Assembly (NCBI RefSeq): GCF_023544465.1
Contig: NZ_JALPVL010000007.1
Location: forward strand, 372,001 to 436,000
DNA length: 64,000 nucleotides
Origin: Paractinoplanes maris
GTDB lineage: Bacteria; Actinomycetota; Actinomycetes; Mycobacteriales; Micromonosporaceae
Reading direction: 5' to 3'
Shown here: positions 25,307-34,508 of the stretch, one piece after another
How the letters are laid out: each line of letters begins with the position of its first letter
Position numbering within the stretch: the first letter of the stretch is position 1
Program-made: the position numbers and the translations under genes
Notes under the pieces: model-generated
What the model was told of the DNA's origin: nothing
Database searches by the model: none
What the model saw: the letters and a program-made list of their open reading frames with translations, nothing else

Positions 25307-25711
25307 TCACGGCACCGTCGCCGGTACTTGGCCCAGACGGTCGGGCTCGAGGATGCCGGAACTGACCAGCAGGTCGGCTCCAACCGGCACCCGGGTGTCC
25401 AGGATGGTGGCGATGTCGGTCCGGGCCTTGCTCAAACGCTCGATCTCCGATGCGAGGTCGGCGTCGACCTGCTTCAAGACCTCAGGCGCGGCCGCGTTGT
25501 CCGCACAGATCTCGCGGATCTGAGACAGCGGTACGCCCAGCTCGGACAGCCGCCGGATGCGCACCAGACGGGCGAGGTGAAGAACCCCGTACTGCTTGTA
25601 TCCGTTGTATCTGCGCGTGGGCTCATCGAGCAGGGCGATCCGGTGGTAGTGCCGGATCGTATTGACTGTCGTGCCGGCGAGCTCCGCGAGTTCCCGAGTG
25701 CTCCAGGCCAC
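25307..25711 (-). CDS. Short MerR-family regulator
   Basis: A 134-residue MerR protein: helix-turn-helix at residues 2-24 (AWSTRELAELAGTTVNTIRHYHR), wing with the RRYNGYKQY segment, and a dimerisation helix near 80-105, after which the protein ends. Its first 65 residues are nearly the same as the MerR proteins at 32983 and 34574, but it lacks their 100-residue C-terminal domain. GTG 25711 has GGAGG at good distance and the same GCCGAC-GTG context as the other two. No regulon-type promoter precedes it. It could bind the same operators as a truncated competitor; this is inference. Confidence 0.87.
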   Translation of the reverse strand: MAWSTRELAELAGTTVNTIRHYHRIALLDEPTRRYNGYKQYGVLHLARLVRIRRLSELGVPLSQIREICADNAAAPEVLKQVDADLASEIERLSKARTDIATILDTRVPVGADLLVSSGILEPDRLGQVPATVP

Positions 25712-25932
25712 GTCGGCTCCTCCCCCCTTGTACGGCTGTGGCTCCACGGTCGCATCGGCCGGGCGAGGTTCGCGTCGGTGAAACTCCCTTACCGGTCCAC
25801 GCCCGAAGGACGGCGACTACGGGCTGAGCGGCCAGGGTCACACCCGGGGCGGAAGTCATGGACCTGCTCGGCCGCGACGCGCCTCGGAATAAGGGATTTC
25901 TACCGACGCGAAGGGGCCGGTGCCGGTGCGAA

Positions 25933-25957
25933 CCTGGGGGTGCTGCCCTCCCCCAGG
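25933..25957 (+). other. Hairpin in the leader of the NAD(P)-binding protein gene
   Basis: Perfect 8-bp stem CCTGGGGG/CCCCCAGG with a 9-base loop, ending 32 bp before the ATG at 25990. It could affect mRNA structure or be an incidental GC hairpin. Confidence 0.25.
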
Positions 25958-25989
25958 GCAGCGCGGATCCCCGGGAAGGCTGGAACGCC

Positions 25990-26652
25990 ATGACGCAGCT
26001 GTTCAAAGTCTTCATCTTCGGAATCAGCGGAGGCGTCGGAAGACTGCTGGCACGCAAGCTGACCGATCGCGGCGATGTGGTCTGTGGTCTGGTGCGCCGC
26101 GACGATCAGCGAGCGGAACTCGTCGGGCAGGGCGCCGATGCATACGTCGGTGAGATAACGGACCTGACCGCCGACTCCCTGACCTCCATGATCGGCGGAT
26201 TCGACGCCGTCGTGTATGCCGCCGGATCCAACGCGGGGGCTCGTGAGGTCACCGCCGCGATCGACGGTGACGGTGTGCTGAAAGCTCTGGAGGCGACGAG
26301 CAGAGCCGGCGTGAAACGCTTCGCGTTGCTCTCCGTCCTGCCCGAGGCTGAGCGCGGGCGGCATGTCGACGACGTGAAGGAGTTCTACTTCGCGGTGAAG
26401 AAGCTCGTCGACGTCACGGTCAGCGAGTCCGACCTCGACTGGCTGATCCTCCGCCCGTCCATGCTCGTCGATCGGGCCGGGACCGGTGCGATCGCCCTCG
26501 GTCCGGCGCAACCGCACGACGAGATCCCCCGCGAGGACGTCGCCGCGACCCTGACGGAAATGCTGCACGAGCCGCGGATCCGCCGGCAGATCCTCGAAGT
26601 CAACCAGGGCACGACGCCGATTGCCGCGGCCGTCCGGGCCAACCTCCGCTGA
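25990..26652 (+). CDS. NAD(P)-binding protein, NmrA/atypical SDR type
   Basis: A 220-residue Rossmann protein. The dinucleotide motif is FGISGGVGRLLARKLTDRGDVVCGLVR at residues 9-35, followed by VVYAAGS and a C-terminal half typical of NAD(P)H-binding atypical SDRs (SDR_a5). The catalytic YxxxK is replaced by EFYFAVKK, so it may be a redox-sensing or epimerase-like protein rather than a classical reductase. ATG has GGAAGG upstream. It converges with the DUF6221 gene with a 25-bp gap. Role unknown. Confidence 0.83.
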   Translation: MTQLFKVFIFGISGGVGRLLARKLTDRGDVVCGLVRRDDQRAELVGQGADAYVGEITDLTADSLTSMIGGFDAVVYAAGSNAGAREVTAAIDGDGVLKALEATSRAGVKRFALLSVLPEAERGRHVDDVKEFYFAVKKLVDVTVSESDLDWLILRPSMLVDRAGTGAIALGPAQPHDEIPREDVAATLTEMLHEPRIRRQILEVNQGTTPIAAAVRANLR

Positions 26653-26677
26653 GGTACGGAGGACGTGTCCGGCACGG

Positions 26678-27034
26678 TTACTCCGGTCGCCACTCCTCGC
26701 GATAGCCGGGCTGGTCGGCGAAAGCCTCGGCGAACACCTGGACCGCCTCGTCCAGCACCACCAGGGCCAGCGGCGGCACGGTGATGTCCTGGTTCGCCTC
26801 GTACAGAGCCAGAAGCTTCCGGCCGGCGACGATGACGGCCTTCCACTGGGGGTCGCTGATGTGGTGCGGGTCGTCGCAGGCGGAGGCACTGTGCTCGAGG
26901 TGGCGCTCCCGCTCGTCGAGTCGCAGCCGGAGCCAGGTCACCAGATCGTCCTCCGGTTCACTGTCCGAGACAGGCTCTGACATCGCGCTCACCAGCGCTT
27001 CAGCGTCCACGCCGAAACTCCTCAGCTCGTCCAT
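26678..27034 (-). CDS. DUF6221-like protein
   Basis: A 118-residue protein of unknown function. The stretch EDDLVTWLRLRLDERERHLEHSA and the C-terminal YREEWRPE are the hallmarks of the DUF6221 family found widely in actinomycetes. It has no signal peptide or membrane segment. The start ATG 27034 follows AAGGATGAGG; a shorter form from the later ATG (MSEPVSDSEPED) is possible. It lies between two convergent genes and has a 64-bp gap to the diguanylate cyclase. Confidence 0.75.
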   Translation of the reverse strand: MDELRSFGVDAEALVSAMSEPVSDSEPEDDLVTWLRLRLDERERHLEHSASACDDPHHISDPQWKAVIVAGRKLLALYEANQDITVPPLALVVLDEAVQVFAEAFADQPGYREEWRPE

Positions 27035-27097
27035 GCCCTCATCCTTGCATCGGGGCCTGCCCGCGCAGCAGGCTCCCCTTCCGGAAGCACGTCGGCT

Positions 27098-28531
27098 TCA
27101 GCGGCGTGACGGTGCCGTGCGGCGGGCTGCCTTGCCGGCGTACATGGCCATGTCGGCGAGGCCGATCAGCACATCGCGGTCGACGTTCTCGCCCGGCCGG
27201 GCCTGCGCCGCGCCGATCGTCAGGCCCACCGAGACCACTCCGGCGGGTACGGGGATCGGTTGCCGGACAGCGGCGGTGATCCGGTCCTGAGCGGGCTCGT
27301 GGGCGCCCCGGCAGACCACCACGAACTCGTCGCCGCCGAGCCGGCCCACCAGGTCGCCATCGCGGACCGCCGCGGTCAGCCGGGACGCCACCACCTTGAG
27401 GACCTCGTCGCCGGCCGGGTGCCCGTACCGGTCGTTGATCGGTTTGAAGCCGTCCAGGTCGCACAGCAGGACCGTGATGCCGTCCAACTCGCCCCGGTTG
27501 ACCTCGGCGAGCGCCCGGTCGATCTCGGTGCCGATGTGCCGGCGGTTGAACAGGCCGGTCAGTTCGTCATGGGTCGCGTGGTAGGCCAGGGTCTGCTCGG
27601 CCCGGTCCCGCTGCGTCGAGAGCTGACGGATGCGCAACGTCACCAGCGGGATGATCAGCAGCGTCCCGACCGGCAGCAGGAGGCTTGTCGACTGCAGGCC
27701 GCGCACCGCCTGGACCGCGGCGATCAGCGGGTTGGCGCAGAGGGCGGCGGTCAGCCACCCCAGATGGGCACCGGCGGCCCGCGTGCTCCCTTGCGGGCGG
27801 GCGGTGAGCCCCGGCGCGTCCGGGTGCAGTGCCGCCGCCGCCATCGGGGGAAAGGCGAGCAGGAGGAGCTCGGCGCTGATCACGCGGTTCTCGAAGATCG
27901 TGCCGGCGATCTGACCGGCCAGGACCAGAGCCGAGCCGACCGCGAGGTACACGATCGTGGCCTTGCCCCGGCCGGGCATCGTCCGCATCCGGACCATGCA
28001 CCCGATGACGCCGCACATCACCAGCAGGTCGGCCAGCAGCATGATCTGGCCGGCCACCGGCGACCCGGCCGGCAGGCGGGGCTGGACCACCCATTCCCAG
28101 ATCGGCCCGCCGGCGCAGAGCCCGAGCAGGCCCATGTCGATGATGCCGCCCATGTCCTGGCTCGCCCGCCGGCGCAGTGCCGCACCCGCGCCGAGCAGGA
28201 AGAGCAGGTGCGCGGCGGACATCGCGAAGTCGGTGGCGGAGCCCTCGGCCTGGCCGAGGTGGCGTTGCCCGATCCACCCGGGCCAGCGGACCTGAATGCA
28301 CAGGAGCACCACCAGCCCGCCCGCCGCGGTGATCCACGGCCAGCGGTCCGGGAGGTGGCCGACCGCGATCGCGAGGGCGAAGGTGCTGAACGGGATGAGA
28401 ATCCCCAGCGTGTAGACGACCGGGCGGCCGGCGTCGCCCGCCAGCGCGTACGCCGTGGCCAGCACCGCCGACGCGACGAGGTACAGGACATGGACGGGCC
28501 ATGCCGGTGCAGACGCGCGCGGCCAGCGCAT
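27098..28531 (-). CDS. Membrane diguanylate cyclase (GGDEF)
   Basis: Makes c-di-GMP. The 477-residue protein has eight or nine hydrophobic segments in residues 10-305, then a GGDEF domain with the start motif YHATHDELTGLFNRRHIG, metal-binding DLDGFKPINDRYGHPAGDEVL and the active site RLGGDEFVVV. The conserved motifs are intact. No PAS or GAF sensor is visible, so the membrane domain itself may sense the signal. It is divergent from the subtilase. It is one of four GGDEF genes in the window. Confidence 0.92.
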   Translation of the reverse strand: MRWPRASAPAWPVHVLYLVASAVLATAYALAGDAGRPVVYTLGILIPFSTFALAIAVGHLPDRWPWITAAGGLVVLLCIQVRWPGWIGQRHLGQAEGSATDFAMSAAHLLFLLGAGAALRRRASQDMGGIIDMGLLGLCAGGPIWEWVVQPRLPAGSPVAGQIMLLADLLVMCGVIGCMVRMRTMPGRGKATIVYLAVGSALVLAGQIAGTIFENRVISAELLLLAFPPMAAAALHPDAPGLTARPQGSTRAAGAHLGWLTAALCANPLIAAVQAVRGLQSTSLLLPVGTLLIIPLVTLRIRQLSTQRDRAEQTLAYHATHDELTGLFNRRHIGTEIDRALAEVNRGELDGITVLLCDLDGFKPINDRYGHPAGDEVLKVVASRLTAAVRDGDLVGRLGGDEFVVVCRGAHEPAQDRITAAVRQPIPVPAGVVSVGLTIGAAQARPGENVDRDVLIGLADMAMYAGKAARRTAPSRR

Positions 28532-28693
28532 ACACGCTCCTCGGTTCGGGTCTCGATGAGTTCATCGGCGCGGTGAACCAGCACTTGAGCAACGCTCACC
28601 GAGTGCGGCGGTGCAGGTTCCTGCCGATTTCTCTTGAAAGTCGGATGACCAGGCCGATGGGGGCGCTCAGCATCGAGAGACAGCGGGGTTCAC

Positions 28694-30211
28694 ATGAACG
28701 GGAAGACACGAGTCGGCGCCTGGACGGCAGCGATAGCCCTGGGGGCCGGTTCGCTCGGCGTCGCGCCGGCTCCGGCCGGGGCAGCAGGCGCCGCCGGGGC
28801 AGCGACGCACTGGGCGAGTTGGCTGGGCTCGGCCAACACCGCGCAGGGGACGACCCTGAAGCACATCCGAACGGTCATCGGGGCCGACACCGGCGCCGCC
28901 GCCACGTTGACCGGCAAGGGAGTCGGTGTCGCCCTGATCGACACCGGTGTGGCCCCGGTCAGTGGCCTGCCCGCCTCGCAGATCGTCAACGGTCCCGATC
29001 TGTCGCTGGAGTCACAGGCCTCCGAGCTGCGCTACCTCGACACTTTCGGGCACGGCACGCACATGGCCGGCATCATCGTCGGCAACGACACGGCCACCGG
29101 GACCAAGGGGCTGGCCCCCGGGGTCAAGCTCACCTCGATCAAGGTGGGCACCGCCAACGGAGCCGTGGATGTCACTCAGGTGATCGCCGCCGTCGACTGG
29201 GTCGTCGAGCACCGCGGCGACGACCCGGCCAACCCCATCAGGGTGATCAACCTGTCGTACGGCTCCGGCGGAACGCCGAAGACCTGGAACGACCCGCTGG
29301 GCTTCGCGGTGGAGAGGGCCTGGAAGGCCGGCATCGTCGTGGTCGCCGCGGCCGGCAACGACGGCAACAGCGCCGGTTCGCTGGCCAACCCCGCGTCGGA
29401 CGAGTGGATCCTCACGGTCGGTGCCGCCGACACCAAGGGCACCGTCAGCGCGGCCGACGACCAGCTGACCACCTTCACCAACCTGAGTAGCTCGGGCAAG
29501 CAGATCAACGTACTGGCCCCGGGCGTCTCTGTCCTGTCGCTGCGCGACAACGGCTCATACATCGACACCACCTACCCGACGGCCCGCGTCGGCGACACGC
29601 TGTTCCGCGGGAGCGGCACCTCCCAGGCGGCCGCCGTCACGTCGGCCGCCGCGGCCCTGCTCCTGCAGGCGCGTCCGTCCGCGACCCCGGATCAGATCAA
29701 GGACTGGATGGTGAAGGGTTCCACCCGGGTGCCCAACGGCCTGGCTGCCGGCATGGGACTGCAGGAAATCAACGTCAACGGTGCGATCGCGCGCAGCAGC
29801 ACGGCGACCCCGGCCCAGGCTTGGTCGGTGTCCAACGGCACGGGCACGCTGGACAACTCCCGTGGCTCCAGCCGCGTCATGATGGACAACACGCCGCTGT
29901 CCGGCCAGCGCAGCGTCTGGGGAAGCTTCCCGACCGCCACCTGGGCACCGCGAAGCAGCCTGGGCGACTCGTGGGTGGGCGGCACCTGGATGGGCAAGCA
30001 GTTGGCCGGCGACGGCTGGACCGGCACCTCCTGGGCCTCCCGCACCTGGGCGGCCGCCTCCTGGTCGAACAGCGCGCCGTGGACCTCGAGCACGGCGTGG
30101 TCCGACCCGGCGTGGGCCGGACGCCGCTGGACCGGCCGATCGTGGACGAGCGGCACCTGGTCGGGCCGCTCCTGGTCCAGCGACGACTGGGCGTCGGCTT
30201 CCTGGAGCTGA
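28694..30211 (+). CDS. Secreted subtilisin-family (S8) protease with a Trp-rich repeat tail
   Basis: A 505-residue exported protease. A signal peptide spans about residues 1-32 and a short pro-region follows. The catalytic triad is Asp in LIDTGVAP, His in FGHGTHMAG and Ser in GSGTSQAAAVTS; the oxyanion Asn is in AAAGNDG. Residues from about 425 to the end are a low-complexity array of W-S-x units (WTGTSWASRTW, WTGRSWTSGTWSGRSW) with about 20 Trp in 80 residues. Such tails may bind the cell wall or polysaccharides. It lies between a diguanylate cyclase and a GGDEF-EAL gene; the 92-bp gap to the latter suggests cotranscription. Confidence 0.92.
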   Translation: MNGKTRVGAWTAAIALGAGSLGVAPAPAGAAGAAGAATHWASWLGSANTAQGTTLKHIRTVIGADTGAAATLTGKGVGVALIDTGVAPVSGLPASQIVNGPDLSLESQASELRYLDTFGHGTHMAGIIVGNDTATGTKGLAPGVKLTSIKVGTANGAVDVTQVIAAVDWVVEHRGDDPANPIRVINLSYGSGGTPKTWNDPLGFAVERAWKAGIVVVAAAGNDGNSAGSLANPASDEWILTVGAADTKGTVSAADDQLTTFTNLSSSGKQINVLAPGVSVLSLRDNGSYIDTTYPTARVGDTLFRGSGTSQAAAVTSAAAALLLQARPSATPDQIKDWMVKGSTRVPNGLAAGMGLQEINVNGAIARSSTATPAQAWSVSNGTGTLDNSRGSSRVMMDNTPLSGQRSVWGSFPTATWAPRSSLGDSWVGGTWMGKQLAGDGWTGTSWASRTWAAASWSNSAPWTSSTAWSDPAWAGRRWTGRSWTSGTWSGRSWSSDDWASASWS

Positions 30212-30303
30212 CGGGCTCGCCGAGGCAGCCGCCGGACGGGAGTCTCATGCCGGCCCGGCGGCTGCCGATCGTAGGAGCGAGGCGACGAAGAGGGGATCCG
30301 CTG

Positions 30304-32832
30304 ATGGAGGTGCCACCTTCCACCGGACGATCGCGGCTTTCCCCGGACGCACGGACCGGCCTGCTGACGGCCGCTCTCTTCCTCGGTACGTCGGGCATCG
30401 TCCTGTTCTGGCTGCGGGATGACCCTTCGTACGGCGGCAGCCTCGCGCAACTGGGAGCCATCGCGGTGTTGTTCGCCGCCACCGAGCGGTTCACCGTGAC
30501 CTTCCCCGTGCGCCGCGGGTCGCACACCATCAGCCTCAGCGAGATCCCCCTGATCCTCGGGCTGGTGACGCTCGCCCCGGCCACGCTCGTCCTGGTGCGG
30601 GTGGTCGGCGGGCTCGCCGGCCTGGTTCTGCTGAGCCGCCAGCGCGGCAGCAAACTGGCGTTCAACACCGCCCTGTACGGGATCCAGGCCGCTGCGGCCG
30701 GCCTGCTCTTCCACCTGATCGCCGGGTCCTCGGATCCGCTGAGCCCCCGAGGGTGGGTCGCCTGTTTCGTCGCGGCGCTCGTCGCCGACCTCATCTCCAT
30801 CGTCCTGATCAGTGCGGTGATCGCCCTGCACGACGACACCGAGGAGTGGCGTCGTCTGATGAGCGCGGACGTACGCGACATCGTGCAGATGCCGCTGGTG
30901 GTCGTCACCACCACGCTCGGCCTGATCACCGCCATCGTCGTCCGTGACCAGCTCGCCGCCGCGGTGCTGCTGGGAATCCTGTCGTTCGCGGTGTACTGGG
31001 TGTTTCACCGCTACTCACAGCAGACACAGGGGCACGCGCAAGTGGAGGCGCTGTACCGCTTCACCCGCGCGGTCAGCGGCTCCAGCGATGCCACAGCGGT
31101 GGCCAACGAGGTGCTGCGGCAGGCACGAGACCTGCTGCGGGCGGAGACGGCAGAGCTGATCCTGCTCGACGAGCAGGGAAGCACGCGCCTCGTACTCACC
31201 GGGCAGAGCACCTTCGAGGTGCTCACCGGGGCACCGGAGGAGGCCGCCTGGTGGCAGCCGGTCCGGCACGGCGAATCGATCCTGCTGCCCGACCTCACCC
31301 GCAGCCGCCCGGCGACGCGGCCAGGCCCGCGCGACGCCATGGCCGCGCCGGTCAGCCTGGGCGACACCACCGCCGTCCTGGCCGTCTCGGACAGCTTGCC
31401 GGACATCGAGACCTTCGATGCCGGCCATCTCCGGTTGCTGCAGGCGGTCGTCGCGCACGCCGGCGTTGCCCTGACCAACGCCCGGCTGGTGGACCAGCTG
31501 AGTCACAGCGCCCAGCACGACAGCCTGACCGGCCTGCCCAACCGGCACAAGCTGATCGCGGACCTGCGTCAGGCCCTGCAGGACCGGCCGGACAGCAACT
31601 CGCAGGTCAGTGTCCTCCTGCTCGACCTGGACCGCTTCAAAGACATCAACGACGCGCTCGGGCACACCATCGGTGACGACGTTCTGCGCGAGGTCGGCCG
31701 GCGGATCCAGGTCCGCTTCGGCGACCGGGCCACGGTCGCCCGGCTCGGCGGCGACGAGTTCGGCGTCCTGATCTCGGATGCCGGCTCGGAGGACGAGGTT
31801 CTGGCCGTCGCGGCGGATCTGCACGCCATGCTGGAGAAGCCGACAACGGTGTCGGGCCTCGCTCTGACCACCCAGGCGAGCATCGGAGTCTGCCTGTCCC
31901 CCCGGCACGGCACCGACCCGGACCAACTGCTGCAACGGGCCGACATCGCGATGTACGTCGCCAAGAGGGCCCGCAGCGGCGTGCACGTCTACAGTCCCGA
32001 GGATGACCAGGACACGCCGCGCCGGCTGGGCCTGCTGACCGATCTGCGCACTGCCGTCGAACAATCGGCGGTGCAGGTCGCCTACCAGCCGAAGGTCGAC
32101 CCGGCGACCGGCCGGGTGCTGGGCGCCGAAGCGCTCGCCCGTTGGTCACGCGCCGGCGTGCCTGTCCCCCCGGACGAGTTCATCCCGTTGGCCGAACGCG
32201 CGGGCCTGATCGCGTCCTTGACCGAGCACATCCTCGACACCGCCCTGGCCGCGTGCGCATCCTGGCGGCGGGCCGGGCACCCCCTGTCCGTGGCGGTGAA
32301 CCTGTCGCCGCAGATGCTGACCGACCGGACCGTCATCCAGAACGTGGTGCAGCAGGCGCTGAACAAGAACGGCGTACCCGCGCACGCGCTCACGTTGGAG
32401 ATCACGGAGGGCGGAATCATGGCTGACCCCACCAACGGCGTACGCGTCCTGCACGCGCTCAGGGCTCTCGGCGTGAAGCTGTCAGTTGACGACTTCGGCA
32501 CCGGCCACTCGTCGCTCAGCCGGCTGATCGACCTGCCCGTTCAGGAGCTGAAGATCGATAAAAGCTTCGTCCAGGACATCGTTCACCACCGCGGTCGACA
32601 GGCTGTCACCGCGGCCTCGCAGCAGCTCGGCCACGCGCTCGGCCTGCACGTCGTCGCCGAAGGAGTCGAGACGCTGGAGGAGTTCGACTACCTGAAAAAC
32701 GTGGGCTGTGACTCTATCCAGGGCTACTTCATCTCGCGCCCGCTCCCTCCGGACGACTTCTTGCGATGGCTGACCACCCCCCAGCCGAAATACGACCTTG
32801 CCGGCGCGGCGGCCTCCAACTCGGCGACCTGA
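30304..32832 (+). CDS. Membrane GAF-GGDEF-EAL protein
   Basis: A bifunctional c-di-GMP turnover protein of 842 residues. Its N-terminal third is a multi-helix membrane domain (residues 20-230), then a GAF-like region (about 250-390), a GGDEF domain with intact RLGGDEFGV and DLDRFKDINDALGH, and an EAL domain with GAEALARW, VNLSPQ, DDFGTGHSSLS and KIDKSF. Both catalytic sites look competent. ATG 30304 has AGAGGGG upstream; a longer in-frame form from 30247 is possible. A hairpin overlaps the stop codon region. It follows the subtilase, 92 bp apart. Confidence 0.92.
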   Translation: MEVPPSTGRSRLSPDARTGLLTAALFLGTSGIVLFWLRDDPSYGGSLAQLGAIAVLFAATERFTVTFPVRRGSHTISLSEIPLILGLVTLAPATLVLVRVVGGLAGLVLLSRQRGSKLAFNTALYGIQAAAAGLLFHLIAGSSDPLSPRGWVACFVAALVADLISIVLISAVIALHDDTEEWRRLMSADVRDIVQMPLVVVTTTLGLITAIVVRDQLAAAVLLGILSFAVYWVFHRYSQQTQGHAQVEALYRFTRAVSGSSDATAVANEVLRQARDLLRAETAELILLDEQGSTRLVLTGQSTFEVLTGAPEEAAWWQPVRHGESILLPDLTRSRPATRPGPRDAMAAPVSLGDTTAVLAVSDSLPDIETFDAGHLRLLQAVVAHAGVALTNARLVDQLSHSAQHDSLTGLPNRHKLIADLRQALQDRPDSNSQVSVLLLDLDRFKDINDALGHTIGDDVLREVGRRIQVRFGDRATVARLGGDEFGVLISDAGSEDEVLAVAADLHAMLEKPTTVSGLALTTQASIGVCLSPRHGTDPDQLLQRADIAMYVAKRARSGVHVYSPEDDQDTPRRLGLLTDLRTAVEQSAVQVAYQPKVDPATGRVLGAEALARWSRAGVPVPPDEFIPLAERAGLIASLTEHILDTALAACASWRRAGHPLSVAVNLSPQMLTDRTVIQNVVQQALNKNGVPAHALTLEITEGGIMADPTNGVRVLHALRALGVKLSVDDFGTGHSSLSRLIDLPVQELKIDKSFVQDIVHHRGRQAVTAASQQLGHALGLHVVAEGVETLEEFDYLKNVGCDSIQGYFISRPLPPDDFLRWLTTPQPKYDLAGAAASNSAT

Positions 32833-32853
32833 CGCTGGTCGTCAAGCGTCAGG
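32828..32853 (+). terminator. Terminator-like hairpin at the end of the GGDEF-EAL gene
   Basis: CCTGACGCT and its exact complement form a 9-bp stem around an 8-base loop, including the TGA stop. No T tract follows. Confidence 0.5.
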
Positions 32854-32918
32854 CGGCGATAGTGACGGAGAACGCGTCGGCTGCCCGGCTGCGTGCTGTT
32901 AGGCTCAAAATCCTTTAC

Positions 32919-32932
32919 GTACCGTCTGGTAC
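32919..32932. promoter_or_regulatory. GTACC-GTCT-GGTAC dyad upstream of the second MerR gene
   Basis: Perfect 5-bp arms with a 4-bp centre, 51 bp upstream of the GTG at 32983, in an AT-richer stretch. This is unlike the regulon operator and could be a site for a TetR-type repressor that controls this MerR gene. Confidence 0.35.
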
Positions 32933-32982
32933 TGATTGCCTGCGGCCGGGGTCCGCACCCGGCAGGCCGGGAGGGAACCGAC

Positions 32983-33705
32983 GTGGCCTGGAGCACGAGC
33001 GAGCTCGCGACACTCGCCGGCACCACCGTGAACACGATTCGGCACTACCACCGGCTGGGCCTGCTCGAGGAGCCCGAACGCCGCTACAACGGCTACAAGC
33101 AGTACGAGACATCGGATCTCGTCTGCCTGCTGCGCATCCGGCGGCTGGTCGAGCTTGGTGTGCCCCTGTCCCGGATCAGCGAGCTGGGCGCGGGCTCCCC
33201 CGAGGCGCTGCGCCAAGTCGACGTCGACCACGCGGACGCCATCCAGAGACTGGAGAAGGCCCGGCAGGGCATCGCGGCCATCCTGAACGAGAACGCACCG
33301 CCCGACACGCCGCCGGGGTTCGAGTCCGTCGGCGGCCGCCTGTCCGACGCCGACCGCTCGATCATCCACATGTACACGCAGGTCTTCGACGAGCAGGGGC
33401 TGGCCGACGTGCGGCAGGCGGTGGAGAACGACGACACTGTCAACGAGGACTTCGAGGCGCTGCCGGCCGATGCCGACGAGGCGACGCGGCAGAACCTCGC
33501 CGAGAAGTTCGCACCGTCGCTGGCCCGTACCTTCCGGGACTTCCCCTGGATGGATGGCGACCCGATGGCCCACGTGGTGAAGGGCAAGTCCGTCACGCGG
33601 CAGACGTTCATCGACGCCGTGCGCGAGCTCCACAACGAGGCCCAGCTCGACGTCCTCCGCCGCGCCAAGGACATGGCCCGCGAGCAGTTGCGCGCCGAGG
33701 GCTGA
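32983..33705 (+). CDS. MerR-family regulator with C-terminal helical domain
   Basis: A 240-residue activator candidate. The helix-turn-helix is AWSTSELATLAGTTVNTIRHYHRLG at residues 2-26, the wing carries RRYNGYKQY, and the dimerisation helix lies around 75-105. Residues 130-235 form a helical domain ending RQTFIDAVRELHNEAQLDVLRRA, which is shared with the MerR protein at 34574 but is unlike the TipAS domain. It may be the inducer-binding part. GTG is chosen because GAGGGA lies upstream and the GACGTGGCCTGG context is identical in all three paralogues. The two MerR genes flank the GPP34 gene. Confidence 0.9.
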   Translation: MAWSTSELATLAGTTVNTIRHYHRLGLLEEPERRYNGYKQYETSDLVCLLRIRRLVELGVPLSRISELGAGSPEALRQVDVDHADAIQRLEKARQGIAAILNENAPPDTPPGFESVGGRLSDADRSIIHMYTQVFDEQGLADVRQAVENDDTVNEDFEALPADADEATRQNLAEKFAPSLARTFRDFPWMDGDPMAHVVKGKSVTRQTFIDAVRELHNEAQLDVLRRAKDMAREQLRAEG

Positions 33706-33728
33706 GGCCGCCGTCGGTCCCCCGGCGC

Positions 33729-33759
33729 TTGACCCTGTGCGGGGGACAGGGTCTTCACT
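33729..33759 (+). promoter_or_regulatory. MerR-type promoter of the GPP34 gene (best operator)
   Basis: TTGACC at 33729-33734, 19 bp, TTCACT at 33754-33759. The spacer dyad is perfect: ACCCTGT at 33732-33738, 7 bp, ACAGGGT at 33746-33752. This is the most symmetrical copy of the operator. Confidence 0.78.
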
Positions 33760-33820
33760 GTCAGCCCACAGATCTCGTCCCGGGCCGACTACGCCGCCTC
33801 CCCGTCGAAAGGCAAACCCG

Positions 33821-34492
33821 ATGACACCGCAGCCCGGCCCGCCGACCCTGGCTGAAGACCTCCTGATCGTCCTGAAACCGTTCGGCATCGATACGGAGCC
33901 CGTGCTGGTCCGCACGCTCGCCGGAGCGCTGCTGGCCGACCTCAGCCTCGGCCACCACGTGCGAACCCTCCCCGGCCGGGGTGGATCGATCCGGGTGGAA
34001 GCGGTCACCGAACGCCCGCCGGCCGACGACTTTCTCCGATCGGCCTGGGAGTTGCTGCGCTCACATCCTCGCGGCGTCCAGGCCGCACTCGCCGAGATCG
34101 GGCCGACCTTGATCAGCCCGTTGCTCCCCCGGCTCGACCGGCCCGGCGACTCACCCCGGGCCGGTTCGGTCGACCCGGATTCCGGCGGGGACGGGGAAGC
34201 CGGCCGCCGGGTCCGCCTGGTCTCCGGCGTACGGGGACTGCTGGTGGACGGCGCGGAAGCGCCGCAACGGATCGTCGCGCTCGCCGCGCTGTTGTCCGCG
34301 AGCGGGACACTTCGGCGATTCGACCCCGAGATCCCCTGGACACCCGCGGTCATCGCCCGAGCCGCGGGGATCGAGCGTGACGTCTGGGAAGCCCGGGCCG
34401 TCGCCGAGGCGCTCACCCGAGCCGTCGCCGCGGCCCTGGCCGGCAACGTGATCCTCGCGGCCGCCGTCCTCTCCGGCAGCGAACGGCACTGA
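33821..34492 (+). CDS. GPP34 (Golgi phosphoprotein 3)-like protein
   Basis: A 223-residue protein. The opening LAEDLLIVLKPFGIDTEPVLVRTLAGALLADLSLGHHV matches the first helices of the GPP34/GOLPH3 fold, and the C-terminal region (DGAEAPQRIVALAALLSASGTLRRF...) matches its closing helices. Eukaryotic members bind phosphoinositide membranes; actinobacterial ones are common but of unknown function. No signal peptide or membrane segment is seen. The start ATG has GAAAGG at 13-18 bp; a weak site. The best MerR operator lies 62 bp upstream, and MerR genes flank it on both sides, so it is probably a direct regulon member. Confidence 0.72.
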   Translation: MTPQPGPPTLAEDLLIVLKPFGIDTEPVLVRTLAGALLADLSLGHHVRTLPGRGGSIRVEAVTERPPADDFLRSAWELLRSHPRGVQAALAEIGPTLISPLLPRLDRPGDSPRAGSVDPDSGGDGEAGRRVRLVSGVRGLLVDGAEAPQRIVALAALLSASGTLRRFDPEIPWTPAVIARAAGIERDVWEARAVAEALTRAVAAALAGNVILAAAVLSGSERH

Positions 34493-34508
34493 ACCACCGA
34501 ACGACCTC

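Noticed and set aside
29821..30303. Extension of the GGDEF-EAL frame far upstream, over the subtilase end
   Set aside because: The extra 161 residues are the out-of-frame shadow of the protease gene; a ribosome site supports the start at 30304.
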